The position numbers were made by a program, and so were the translations under genes. From Amycolatopsis bullii (GTDB lineage Bacteria; Actinomycetota; Actinomycetes; Mycobacteriales; Pseudonocardiaceae): 64,000 nt of DNA. Shown here one piece after another: positions 1-7,614 of this stretch. A model generated the notes under the pieces. It was not told the DNA's origin. It saw only the letters and a list, made by a program, of their open reading frames with translations, and did no database searches. Position 1 is the first letter of the stretch, and every line of letters starts with the position of its first letter. The stretch lies in NCBI RefSeq assembly GCF_014654205.1, contig NZ_BNAW01000001.1, positions 434,001-498,000 on the forward strand, in the 5' to 3' direction.

Positions 1-255
1 CAGCTGCCCGAGCCGGGACATCTGGTTGAGCCAGCGGGCGAGCTTGCCGTCGAGCCAGTCGGTCAGGGCGCTGAAGACGAGCAGGGCGAGCGCCCAGCCG
101 TCTTCTTCGGGGCCGAGCAGCAGCCAGAGGAACACGGGGACCCCGGCCAGCCGCAGCAGCGACAGGATGTTGGGGACGTTGAGGGCCTGCCGCAGCAGCG
201 ACGGCTCGGCGGCGGGACCCGTCTGAGCGGCGGGTTCGGGGGCGGCTGTGCTCAC
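1..255 (-). CDS. CDP-alcohol phosphatidyltransferase, N-terminal part (runs off the left edge)
   Basis: The first 85 residues are present from a GTG at 255; the rest lies left of the window. A hydrophilic Ala/Pro-rich leader of about 25 residues precedes a hydrophobic stretch (ILSLLRLAGVPVFLWLLLG) and then the family signature DWLDGKLAR at about residues 66-74. This is the start of the D-x2-D-G-x2-A-R metal and CDP binding motif, and the second half of the motif is off the edge. Such integral membrane enzymes transfer a phosphatidyl group from CDP-diacylglycerol to an alcohol such as glycerol-3-phosphate or inositol phosphate. Which alcohol is used cannot be told from this fragment. The family call is firm. 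Confidence 0.85.
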   Translation of the reverse strand, partial: MSTAAPEPAAQTGPAAEPSLLRQALNVPNILSLLRLAGVPVFLWLLLGPEEDGWALALLVFSALTDWLDGKLARWLNQMSRLGQL

Positions 256-633
256 GGGGCCATTAAACAGCGGAGTGGGGTGGGGGTGTCCGGTGGTGCG
301 GTGGCCGGGTCGGGTGTTCTGCGCCGCGGGGCTTGCTCGCTGGGGCGGCCGGGCCAGGGACGCGAGGCCTGCGCGCCGGGGCGCTCAGGCCGGGGCGCGT
401 CGCTGCGGGCGCCCGAGGCGGGCCTGCGGTGTCACGCGGTGACCTGGCGCTGCTCACCCGGCTGCGGGGCTCCCGGCGCGCGGGATCGGGCTGCCGGGCC
501 TGCGTACTGCGGCGCTCGGGCGGGAGACACGGCGCAACAGGCACCCATGATGCTCAGTCCAGGGACCCGGCGGTGCCCACCGGCCCCGGGCTAAGCAGCC
601 GGGCCACCCCATCGGGGCAACCCGGCGTCACGC
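256..633. other. intergenic stretch without a supported gene
   Basis: This GC-rich stretch lies between the phosphatidyltransferase start and a small leftward frame. Open frames exist on both strands but are arginine/alanine/proline-rich with no recognisable domain or plausible ribosome site. No clear promoter, terminator or repeat was seen. Confidence 0.5.
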
Positions 634-849
634 TCAGCTCGCGCGGCGGTGGCTCCACCCGCGCCGCTGCAGCTCGGCGCTGGTCAGCGACTCGGGGCGG
701 CCTCGGTAGTCGGTGCCCATCCAGCGGGCGCGGCCGGCCCGTCCCTCGAGGACGTACGGGCGGCCGCAGCACCAGACCACGGTGCTCGGGACGGTCGGCG
801 GACTGGACGGGTCTTCGGTGCTCACAGCGTCGGCGTTCATCGCTCTCAC
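634..849 (-). CDS. small hypothetical protein (71 aa)
   Basis: A short frame from GTG 849 (or the ATG at 840, giving 68 residues). After a polar N-terminus it contains VWCCGRPYVLEG and then a basic, aromatic-containing C-terminus (GTDYRGRPESLTSAELQRRG). The composition looks more protein-like than the overlapping frames, with Tyr, Trp, Leu and Glu spread through it and no long Arg/Pro/Ala runs, so it may be real. I do not recognise a family. No membrane segment or signal peptide is seen. It is the only candidate gene between the phosphatidyltransferase and the lipoprotein pair. The call rests only on composition. Confidence 0.35.
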   Translation of the reverse strand: MRAMNADAVSTEDPSSPPTVPSTVVWCCGRPYVLEGRAGRARWMGTDYRGRPESLTSAELQRRGWSHRRAS

Positions 850-1116
850 GGATTCGGGACGGGGATTCGGGACGGGGAAGCTCGTCGGCCTCCACCAAGA
901 TTCTCGGCCCGCGAGGCCGGATCGTTAACCGTCTCGGCGCGAATTAGACCGATCGATTCTTGATGACAGCGGGAGGTTTCGGAGCGTGAACGGAATGTTA
1001 ATCGTCCATTGTGGACATCGTTTCGGCAGCCACCGGGCCGGGCCGCCGGGCCGCTGTTGTAATCTCCGGCACACCCGTGGACACACCACGGGAACCGATG
1101 GCGAGGAAGGATCGCG

Positions 1117-1620
1117 GTGCCCCACCCGACCACCACGAGGACGTGGCTCGTGGCCTGCCTCGCCCTGCTCGCGCTCGCCGGCTGTTCCGGCGACCCCGCC
1201 GCCCCGGCTCCCCCGGCTCCGCCGTCCGCCTCCTCCGCGCCGCCCGCGACGACCACGGCACCTCCCTCGCCGTCGCCGGCTCCCCCGGCCGGCAGCGAGT
1301 CCGCACCCGCCCCGGCGTCCAAGCCCTCCGGGCCGCCGCCGTCGGTGCCCGGGTCGTGCGGCACCGTCACCGCCGCCAGCGGGCTGACGCTCTACGTCTT
1401 CGACAGCGGCTCCGCGGGGGTCAGCTGCGCCGCGGCGACGAAGCTGGTCGGCGACTTCCACCACCGGATCGCCGGGCGCCAGGGCGCCGGCTCGAACGAC
1501 GCGGTGAACGAGACCGTCGACGGCTGGCTGTGCACGTCCGGGCCGCCCGCCGCCCAGGGCGGCACCACCTGCACCAAGGGCGAGCAGACGGTCTTCGCCG
1601 CCGTCGTGCCGTCCGAGTGA
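1117..1620 (+). CDS. putative lipoprotein, paralogue of the next gene
   Basis: A 167-residue secreted lipoprotein starting at GTG 1117 with a GAGGAAGG ribosome site at 1102-1109. A basic N-terminus and hydrophobic core end in the lipobox LAGC, so it should be diacylated on Cys23 and anchored outside the membrane. A Pro/Ala/Ser-rich linker covers about residues 25-78. The C-terminal domain has SCAAATKLVGDF and WLCTSGPP. The next gene carries the same two motifs (DCAAATKLLTDYF and WTCGSGPH), each with a cysteine, so the two proteins are paralogues that probably share a disulfide-bonded fold. The function is unknown; no catalytic motif is seen. Confidence 0.8.
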   Translation: MPHPTTTRTWLVACLALLALAGCSGDPAAPAPPAPPSASSAPPATTTAPPSPSPAPPAGSESAPAPASKPSGPPPSVPGSCGTVTAASGLTLYVFDSGSAGVSCAAATKLVGDFHHRIAGRQGAGSNDAVNETVDGWLCTSGPPAAQGGTTCTKGEQTVFAAVVPSE

Positions 1621-1655
1621 GTCCCGTTCCTCATCCTCGCGCTCCAGAAGGGCCC

Positions 1656-2048
1656 ATGAAGACACTCGCGTACCCCCTGCTGCTCGTCGCCGCGTCCGCC
1701 GCACTGGCCGGCTGCGGAGGCGGCGACCCGGCGCCCGCGGCGCCGTCCGCCACCGTCCCGGCCGCGGTGGCGGCAGCGGAGTCGACGGCACCGGGCGTGC
1801 CCTGCGGTGAAATCGCGGGCACGGGCGGCGCGAAGACGGCCGTCGTCGCGCACGGCAAGGTGGACTGCGCCGCGGCGACGAAGCTGCTCACGGACTACTT
1901 CGCGAAGCTGACCCCGGCCGAGGCGAACGACGCCGACGGCCCGGGTCCGATCGTCCTCGACGAGTGGACGTGCGGCAGCGGGCCCCACGACCCGGTGACG
2001 GCGTGCTCGACCGAGGACGGCCGCCAGGTCGAGGGCACCCGCCGCTGA
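1656..2048 (+). CDS. putative lipoprotein, paralogue of the previous gene
   Basis: A 130-residue lipoprotein starting at ATG 1656, 35 bases after the preceding stop, so the two are probably co-transcribed. The signal peptide ends in the lipobox LAGC (Cys20). A short Ala/Pro linker is followed by a domain with PCGEIAG, DCAAATKLLTDYF and WTCGSGP. The cysteine and Trp positions match the upstream lipoprotein, but the linker is much shorter. It looks like a tandem duplication with divergence. No enzymatic motif is visible, and the role (envelope-associated, possibly ligand-binding) is not known. A perfect inverted repeat follows the stop codon. Confidence 0.8.
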   Translation: MKTLAYPLLLVAASAALAGCGGGDPAPAAPSATVPAAVAAAESTAPGVPCGEIAGTGGAKTAVVAHGKVDCAAATKLLTDYFAKLTPAEANDADGPGPIVLDEWTCGSGPHDPVTACSTEDGRQVEGTRR

Positions 2049-2063
2049 CCGGCACCGGCCGAC

Positions 2064-2116
2064 GCAGTGAATGACTCATTCCCGGCGTCGGACGTCAGGA
2101 ATGAGTCATTCACTGC
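2064..2116. repeat. inverted repeat with GAATGACTCATTCC arms (family A)
   Basis: Two perfect 19-base arms (2064-2082 and 2098-2116) flank a 15-base loop, between the converging lipoprotein and acyl-CoA synthetase genes. A diverged copy with similar arms and a similar loop (ggcgtcgga) lies at 35963-36007. The position fits a bidirectional terminator. The conserved arms and loop in two places suggest a dispersed repeat family. Confidence 0.85.
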
Positions 2117-2131
2117 ATTCGGGCGCGGCGG

Positions 2132-3826
2132 TCAGGACTTGAGGTCCGGGAAGTCCTCCTCGCGGAACTCGGTCCCCGTGCCCCGCGCCGGGTCGCTCTC
2201 GCGGCCCCGCAGCTCGACGCGGCGGATCTTGCCCGAGATCGTCTTCGGCAGCTCCGCGAACTCCAGCCGCCGGATCCGCTTGTACGGCGCCAGGTGCTCG
2301 CGGCAGTGGGCCAGGATCGACCGCGCGGTCGCGGCGTCCGGCGAGAAGCCCGCCGCCAGGACGACGTACGCCTTGGGCACCGCGAGCCGGATCGGGTCCG
2401 GCGCCGGGACGACGGCCGCCTCGGCGACCGCCTCGTGCTCGATCAGGACGCTCTCCAGCTCGAACGGCGAGATCCGGTAGTCCGATGCCTTGAACACGTC
2501 GTCGGTGCGCCCGACGTAGGTGATGTAGCCGCGTTCGTCGATCGAACCGACGTCACCGGTGTGGTAGAAGCCGTTCGCGAAGGCCGCCGAGGTGCGCTCG
2601 TCGTCGTCGGCGTAGCCGGTCATCAGGCCCACCGGCCGGTGCGCCAGGTCCAGGCAGATCTCGCCTTCCGAAGCCCGCTCGCCGCTGACCGGGTCGACCA
2701 GCGCCACCACGAACCCCGGCAGCGGGCGGCCCATCGAGCCCGGCACGACGTCCTGGCCCGGCGTGTTCGCGATCTGGACGCTGCTTTCGGTCTGGCCGAA
2801 GCCGTCGCGGATGGTGACGCCCCACGCCTTCTCGACCTGGTCGATCACCTCGGGGTTCAGCGGCTCACCGGCGCCGACGACCTTCTTCGGCGGGGTCTTC
2901 AACGCCGTCAGGTCGGCCTGGATGAGCATCCGCCACACCGTCGGCGGCGCGCAGAAGCTCGTGACGCCGCAGCGGTCCATCTGCGCCATCAGGGCGCCCG
3001 CGTCGAACCGGCTGTAGTTGTAGAGGAACACCGTCGCCTCGGCGTTCCACGGGGCGAAGAAGTTGCTCCACGCGTGCTTCGCCCAGCCGGGCGAGGAGAT
3101 GTTCAGGTGGACGTCCCCGGGCTCCAGCCCGATCCAGTACATCGTCGACAGGTGACCCACCGGGTACGAGACGTGCGTGTGCTGCACCAGCTTCGGCTTC
3201 GCGGTGGTGCCGGAGGTGAAGTACAGCAGCAGCGGGTCGGCCGCCTTCGTCGGACCGTCCGGGGTGAACTCGGGCGACTCGGCGAACGCGGCCGAGTAGG
3301 CGTGCCAGCCCTCGACCGGCTCCCCCACCGCGATCCGGGTGTAGCCGCCCTCGACGCCGTCGAACTTCGGCGCGTCCACCGAGCGGACGACGACGTGCTT
3401 GGCCGCGCCGCGCTCCACCCGGTCGGTCAGGTCGGCCGGGCCGAGCAGCGTCGACGCCGGGATGATCACCGCGCCGAGCTTGATCGCCGCGAGGATCGTC
3501 TCCCACAGCTCGCCCTGGTTGCCCAGCATGAGGATCAGCCGGTCGCCGCGGCGGACGCCGAGCGAGCGCAGCCAGTTCGCCACCTGGTTGGACCGGCCGG
3601 ACATCTCCGGGTAGGTCCAGCGGTTCTCGGTGCCGTCCTCCTCGACGATCCACAGCGCGTACCGCGCGGCGTTGGCCGGGTCGTGCGCGACGACGTCGAA
3701 CCAGTCGATCGCCCAGTTGAACTCGTCGAACTCCGGCCAGGCGAAGTCGCGGTACGCCGTGTCGTAGTCCTCGCGGTGGGTCTGCAGGTAGTCCCGCGCG
3801 ACGCGGAACGCGTGGTGGACGCTCAC
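2132..3826 (-). CDS. AMP-dependent acyl-CoA synthetase
   Basis: A 564-residue member of the ANL superfamily, which activates a carboxylic acid as acyl-AMP and transfers it to CoA. The P-loop YFTSGTTAKPKL is near residue 205. GFGQTES (A5) follows, then YHTGD (A7), GRTDDVFKASDYRISP (A8 hinge) and the C-terminal catalytic Lys in PKTISGKIRR. The length and the TTAKPK variant resemble medium-chain (ACSM-like) synthetases; the substrate is not determinable. The start is GTG 3826, preceded by GGAGG. The frame is open further upstream, but that part overlaps the isomerase gene and is not family-like. The start is 8 bases after the upstream dienoyl-CoA isomerase, indicating a two-gene fatty or aromatic acid catabolic operon. 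Confidence 0.93.
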   Translation of the reverse strand: MSVHHAFRVARDYLQTHREDYDTAYRDFAWPEFDEFNWAIDWFDVVAHDPANAARYALWIVEEDGTENRWTYPEMSGRSNQVANWLRSLGVRRGDRLILMLGNQGELWETILAAIKLGAVIIPASTLLGPADLTDRVERGAAKHVVVRSVDAPKFDGVEGGYTRIAVGEPVEGWHAYSAAFAESPEFTPDGPTKAADPLLLYFTSGTTAKPKLVQHTHVSYPVGHLSTMYWIGLEPGDVHLNISSPGWAKHAWSNFFAPWNAEATVFLYNYSRFDAGALMAQMDRCGVTSFCAPPTVWRMLIQADLTALKTPPKKVVGAGEPLNPEVIDQVEKAWGVTIRDGFGQTESSVQIANTPGQDVVPGSMGRPLPGFVVALVDPVSGERASEGEICLDLAHRPVGLMTGYADDDERTSAAFANGFYHTGDVGSIDERGYITYVGRTDDVFKASDYRISPFELESVLIEHEAVAEAAVVPAPDPIRLAVPKAYVVLAAGFSPDAATARSILAHCREHLAPYKRIRRLEFAELPKTISGKIRRVELRGRESDPARGTGTEFREEDFPDLKS

Positions 3827-3834
3827 GCTGCCTC

Positions 3835-4677
3835 CTATTCGCCCTTGAACTCCGGCGGGCGGCGCTCCAGGAAGGCCTGGACCGCTTCGCCGAGGTCCTT
3901 GCTGGGCAGGAACGCCGAGTTCCACGCCGCGACGTACCGGAGGCCGTCGGCGACCTGGCGCTCGGTGTTCGCCGCCAGTACCTGCTTCGTACCCTGCACC
4001 ACCAGCGGCGGGTTCGCAGCGATCTCGCCGGCGAGTTCGCGCGCGGCCTTCAGCAGCGTGTCCTGGCTGTCGTAGACGTCGTTGACCAGGCCGATCTTCT
4101 CGGCGCGGGCGGCGTCGATGTCCTTGCCGGTCAGGGCCAGCTCGCGCAGGTGCCCCTCGCCGACGATGGAGGCGAGCCGCTGGAGGCTGCCGAGGTCGGC
4201 GACGATGGCCACGCGCACCTCGCGGACGCTGAACTTGGCGTCGGCGCTGGCCAGCCGGACGTCCGCGGCCGCGACGACGTCGACCCCGCCGCCGATGCAC
4301 CAGCCCGAAACGGCCGCGACGACCGGTTTGCGGCATTCCGCGATGGAGCTGACCGCCGCCTGCAGCGACCGGACCTGGTCGAGGAACGCCGTCCGCGGGC
4401 CGGCCAGGTTGTCCCCGCCCAGCATCGGGGCCCAGTCGCCCATCATCGCGGGCAGGTCGAGACCGTAGGAGAAGTGCTTGCCGCTGCCGGTCAGCACCAC
4501 GGCCCTGACCTGCGGGTCGGCGTCCAGCGCGCGGAACACCAGCGGCAGCTCGCGCCAGAAGTCCGGGCCCATCGCGTTGCCCTTCGACGGGCCGAGAAGC
4601 GTCACTTCGGCCACATGGCCGTCGACGTCGACCTTGAGGGACACGAGGTCGGGCAGACTGTCAGCAGTAGCGGTCAT
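3835..4677 (-). CDS. crotonase-fold protein, delta3,5-delta2,4-dienoyl-CoA isomerase type
   Basis: A 280-residue crotonase-family protein. The oxyanion-hole segments are HFSYGLDL (about 68-75) and CIGGGVDVV (127-135). Three acidic residues, Asp133 in GGVD, Glu153 in VREV and Asp161 in ADLGSLQRL, align with the catalytic Asp/Glu/Asp of mammalian ECH1. This points to isomerisation of 3,5-dienoyl-CoA to 2,4-dienoyl-CoA in beta-oxidation of odd-position unsaturated acids, not to hydration. ATG 4677 is chosen; an in-frame ATG at 4692 is an alternative, and no strong ribosome site helps decide. The gene is first in an operon with the acyl-CoA synthetase (8-base gap), which could supply its CoA ester. 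Confidence 0.88.
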   Translation of the reverse strand: MTATADSLPDLVSLKVDVDGHVAEVTLLGPSKGNAMGPDFWRELPLVFRALDADPQVRAVVLTGSGKHFSYGLDLPAMMGDWAPMLGGDNLAGPRTAFLDQVRSLQAAVSSIAECRKPVVAAVSGWCIGGGVDVVAAADVRLASADAKFSVREVRVAIVADLGSLQRLASIVGEGHLRELALTGKDIDAARAEKIGLVNDVYDSQDTLLKAARELAGEIAANPPLVVQGTKQVLAANTERQVADGLRYVAAWNSAFLPSKDLGEAVQAFLERRPPEFKGE

Positions 4678-4812
4678 GGGGTCATCTTGACCCATGCCCG
4701 CGACCACCCGCCATTGGCACCTTGTCAATTGACGCCGGCGTCACCGTGCCAACCTGGTCGGGGGATGCTTTCCTGAAAGAGACTCGCACACGACCGGGGA
4801 GGACGGTGGGAC

Positions 4813-5688
4813 ATGAGCCCGGCCAGCGCGACCGCGATCGAGTCCGAGTCCCCGTCCGCTCCCGTCCGGCGGGCCTCCCGTCCGATCGAGCTCACCGGTT
4901 CGTTCGACCACGAGGGGCACCGGCTCTGGTACACCGAGTTCGGCAGCGGCGACAAGGTCGTCGTCCTCACCCACGGCATCATGCTGACCCGCCGGATGCA
5001 CGCGCCGCTGGCCCGCCGGCTGGCCCGCGCGGGCTTCCGGGTGATCACCCTCGACCTGCTCGGCCACGGCGATTCGGACCGGCCGACCGAGTCGTGGCTG
5101 TACTCGATGCCGTCGTTCGCCGAGCAGACCCTGGCGCTGCTGGACCACCTCGAGGTTTCGTCCGCGGTGATCGGCGGGACGTCACTCGGCGCCAACGTCT
5201 CGCTCGAAGTGGCGGTCTCGGCGCCGTCCCGGGCGCGCGGGCTGATCGTCGAGATGCCGGTGCTGGACAACGCGATCGTCGCCGGGCTGGTCACCTTCGC
5301 CCCGCTGCTGATGGCCGCCCGGTTCCTGCCGTTCACGGTGCAGGCGGTGGCGCTGGCGGCGTCGGTGGTCCCGCACGGCAACCAGTGGGTCGACGTCGTC
5401 ACCGACACGCTGTCCCAGCGCCCGGCCCCGATGGCGGCCCTGCTGCACGGAGTGCTGTTCGGCCGGATCGCGCCGCCGAAGGCGGTCCGCCGCAAGATCA
5501 CGACCCGCGCGCTGGTGATCGGGCACCAGGGCGACCCGATCCACCCGTTCGGCGACGCGGACAGCCTGGCCGTCGACATGCCGGACGCGGAGTTCGTCCA
5601 GGCGCGCAGCCCGGTGGAACTCCGGCTCGACCCGACCCGGCTGTCGGACGCGATCCGGGATTTCGCCGCGAGCTGCTACGAAGATTGA
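4813..5688 (+). CDS. alpha/beta hydrolase fold protein
   Basis: A 291-residue alpha/beta hydrolase without a signal peptide. The nucleophile elbow GGTSLGAN lies near residue 121, the oxyanion strand TLDLLGHGDSDRP near 76, and the acid residue in GHQGDPIHPF near 240. The usual catalytic His before the last helix is not obvious: that region reads SPVELRLDPTRLSDAI. The His of PIHP, or none, may serve. The fold is therefore clear but activity is less certain. An esterase or lactonase role is possible, and no substrate can be inferred. The start follows a GGGGAGG site. The next gene begins one base after its stop, so the two are probably co-expressed. Confidence 0.85.
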   Translation: MSPASATAIESESPSAPVRRASRPIELTGSFDHEGHRLWYTEFGSGDKVVVLTHGIMLTRRMHAPLARRLARAGFRVITLDLLGHGDSDRPTESWLYSMPSFAEQTLALLDHLEVSSAVIGGTSLGANVSLEVAVSAPSRARGLIVEMPVLDNAIVAGLVTFAPLLMAARFLPFTVQAVALAASVVPHGNQWVDVVTDTLSQRPAPMAALLHGVLFGRIAPPKAVRRKITTRALVIGHQGDPIHPFGDADSLAVDMPDAEFVQARSPVELRLDPTRLSDAIRDFAASCYED

Positions 5689-5689
5689 C

Positions 5690-6219
5690 ATGCCCCTGGT
5701 GTGGGTGACCGGCAACGCGGGGGCCGGCAAGTCGGCGGTCTGCGCGCTGCTCAAGGAGCGGGGCGAGCTCGCGGTCGACGCGGACGAGGAGGGCTACCAC
5801 CACTGGGCGGACCGGGTGAGCGGGGAGATCGTCACCGATCCGCCCGACCCGGTGCCGGCGGGCTGGCTCGACCGCTTCGGGTGGCGATCGACCGGGCGAA
5901 GGTCGAAGCCCTGGCGGCGCGCGCGGCCGGCGGGATCGCGTTCTTCTGCGGCTGCCCCGAGAACCACGAGGACGTGCGGGACCTCTTCGACCTCGTGATC
6001 TGCCTGGTGATCGACGAAGACACCCTCCGCAACCGGCTCCGGACCCGCACGTCCAACAGCTTCGGCAAACACCCGGAGGAACTGGCCGCCGCCCTCGCCG
6101 ACAACGCCTACCGCCACCCCGGCGCCACGATCATCGACGGCACCCGCCCATTGCCCGAAGTCGCCGACACGATCCTCGCCACCGCCCGCCGTGCGCAACC
6201 GGGCATCTCGCGTGCTTGA
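5690..6219 (+). pseudogene. P-loop nucleotide kinase-like gene interrupted by a frameshift
   Basis: The N-terminal part from ATG 5690 reads MPLVWVTGNAGAGKSAVCAL with a Walker A at residues 8-15, and continues to GWLDRFGW. Sense then passes to another frame at about 5885-5887, where VAIDRAKVEALAARAAGG continues through CLVIDEDTLRNRLRTR and ends at the stop at 6217-6219. Adding one base in the Arg codon before ATCGAC restores a single frame of about 176 residues. Both halves look like one AAA/adenylate-kinase-like protein of a small actinobacterial family. Either a base is missing in the assembly or this is a recent inactivation, since both halves keep good codon use. It starts one base after the hydrolase stop. 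Confidence 0.7.
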
Positions 6220-6227
6220 ACAGGCAT

Positions 6228-6339
6228 CACGCGTGATCCGGCAGGCGTCAAGCGTGCTTGGAGGGGCATCGCGGTGATGCCTCTCCAAGCACGTGTGATG
6301 CCCCGCTGATCACGTGTGATGCCTGCCGGGTCACGCGTG
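6228..6339. repeat. nested inverted repeat between convergent genes
   Basis: Outer 19-base arms (6228-6246 and 6321-6339) match with one mismatch. Inside them, 16-base arms at 6255-6270 and 6276-6291 match with one mismatch. Short direct repeats of the type ATCACGTGTGATG also occur. The element fills the whole gap between the P-loop gene and cysG, so it could act as a two-way terminator. It is more elaborate than a simple hairpin. Confidence 0.75.
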
Positions 6340-6346
6340 TGTCCCC

Positions 6347-7567
6347 TCAGGACACGGGGGCGAGGCCCGCCACCGGGCCGATCACGATCACTGCCGGGGG
6401 GCGGACTCCGGAGACCGCCGCGTCGGTGACCACCGTGTCCAGTGTGGACCTCAGGGATCGCTGGGTGCGCATCGTGCCGTCCTCGATGATGGCGACCGGG
6501 GTGTCGGCCGGGCGGCCGCCGTCGAGGAGGGCCTTCGCGAACTGCGGGAGGCGCTCGACGCCCATCATCAGCACGATCGTGCCCTTCATCCGGGCCAGGA
6601 GGTCCCAGTCGACGAGGGACCGGTCGTCGCCGGGGGCGACGTGGCCGGAGACCACCACGACCTCGTGGGCCACGCCGCGGTGGGTGACCGGGACGTCCGC
6701 CGCCGCGGGGACCGCGAACGCGCTCGTGATGCCCGGGACCATCGTCACCGGGACACCCGCCTCCGCGCAGGCCAGCACCTCCTCGAAGCCGCGGCCGAAC
6801 AGGTACGGGTCGCCGCCCTTGAGCCGGACGACGAACTTGCCCTCCTTGGCCCGCTCGACCAGCGTGCTGTTGATGACGTCCTGGCTGGCCGCGCGGCCGT
6901 ACGGGATCTTCGCCGCGTCGACGACCTCGACCTCCGGCGCGAGCTCGTCGAGCAGCTCGCGGGGCGCCAGCCGGTCCACCACGACGACGTCCGCGCGCGC
7001 CAGCAGGCGACGGCCGCGGACCGTGATCAGCTCCGGGTCGCCGGGACCGCCACCGACCAGCGCCACCCCGGGCAGCGTGCCTTCCGGGTGCGGACGGCGG
7101 CCGTCCTCGATCGTGCCGTTGTGCAGGCCGTCGAGCATCGAGTCGCGGACCGCCGCCGACCGCAGCGGCTCACCGCCGGAGAGCACACCGAACAGCAGGC
7201 CGCCGTGACGCCCCGACGCCGGGGTCACCGCCGAACCCGACTCGCCTTCGTCGGCGCGGACGCAGAACACCCGCTCCCGCTCGGCTTCGGCGCAGACGGC
7301 GGCGTTCACCGCAGGGTCGTCCGTGCAGGCCAGCGCGTACCAGGCGGCGCGGAGGTCGCCTTCCTGGTAGGGCCGTTCGTGCCAGACCAGCTCGCCCGCG
7401 TCCACCATCCCCTGCACCGACGGCGTCGTGTGCGGCGACACCAGTTCGACGCGGGCTCCCGCGCTGATCAGCCGGGGCAGCCGGCGCTGGGCCACGGAGC
7501 CGCCGCCGATCATCACGACGCGGCGCCCGGTCAGCTGCAGGCCGGAAAGGTAGTGCGGGTCGTCCAT
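6347..7567 (-). CDS. cysG: siroheme synthase: precorrin-2 dehydrogenase fused to uroporphyrinogen-III C-methyltransferase
   Basis: A 406-residue bifunctional tetrapyrrole enzyme. Residues 1-150 are the precorrin-2 oxidase/ferrochelatase domain with the NAD-binding loop GGGSVAQRR (21-29). Residues 166-406 are the SAM-dependent methyltransferase, with VALVGGGPGDPELIT, RLKGGDPYLFGRG and PGITSAFAVPAAADVPVTHRG. Together they turn uroporphyrinogen III into precorrin-2 and sirohydrochlorin, and possibly siroheme for sulfite and nitrite reductases. ATG 7567 is taken as the start because the conserved domain begins there; the open frame extends far upstream, overlapping other genes. It lies immediately downstream of the MoxR/VWA pair but with a 47-base gap, so co-transcription is uncertain. 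Confidence 0.93.
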   Translation of the reverse strand: MDDPHYLSGLQLTGRRVVMIGGGSVAQRRLPRLISAGARVELVSPHTTPSVQGMVDAGELVWHERPYQEGDLRAAWYALACTDDPAVNAAVCAEAERERVFCVRADEGESGSAVTPASGRHGGLLFGVLSGGEPLRSAAVRDSMLDGLHNGTIEDGRRPHPEGTLPGVALVGGGPGDPELITVRGRRLLARADVVVVDRLAPRELLDELAPEVEVVDAAKIPYGRAASQDVINSTLVERAKEGKFVVRLKGGDPYLFGRGFEEVLACAEAGVPVTMVPGITSAFAVPAAADVPVTHRGVAHEVVVVSGHVAPGDDRSLVDWDLLARMKGTIVLMMGVERLPQFAKALLDGGRPADTPVAIIEDGTMRTQRSLRSTLDTVVTDAAVSGVRPPAVIVIGPVAGLAPVS

Positions 7568-7614
7568 GCGCCGGAGTTTATTGGTGCGGGAGCCCTGCGC
7601 CAGCCCAGCGTGGG

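Noticed and set aside
554-898. Leftward 114-codon frame at 554-898
   Set aside because: Arg/Pro-rich with no plausible start; the overlapping frame at 634-849 looks more protein-like.
3827-4336. Extending the acyl-CoA synthetase to an upstream start at 4336
   Set aside because: The extra part is a shadow of the isomerase gene; the conserved domain and ribosome site begin at 3826.
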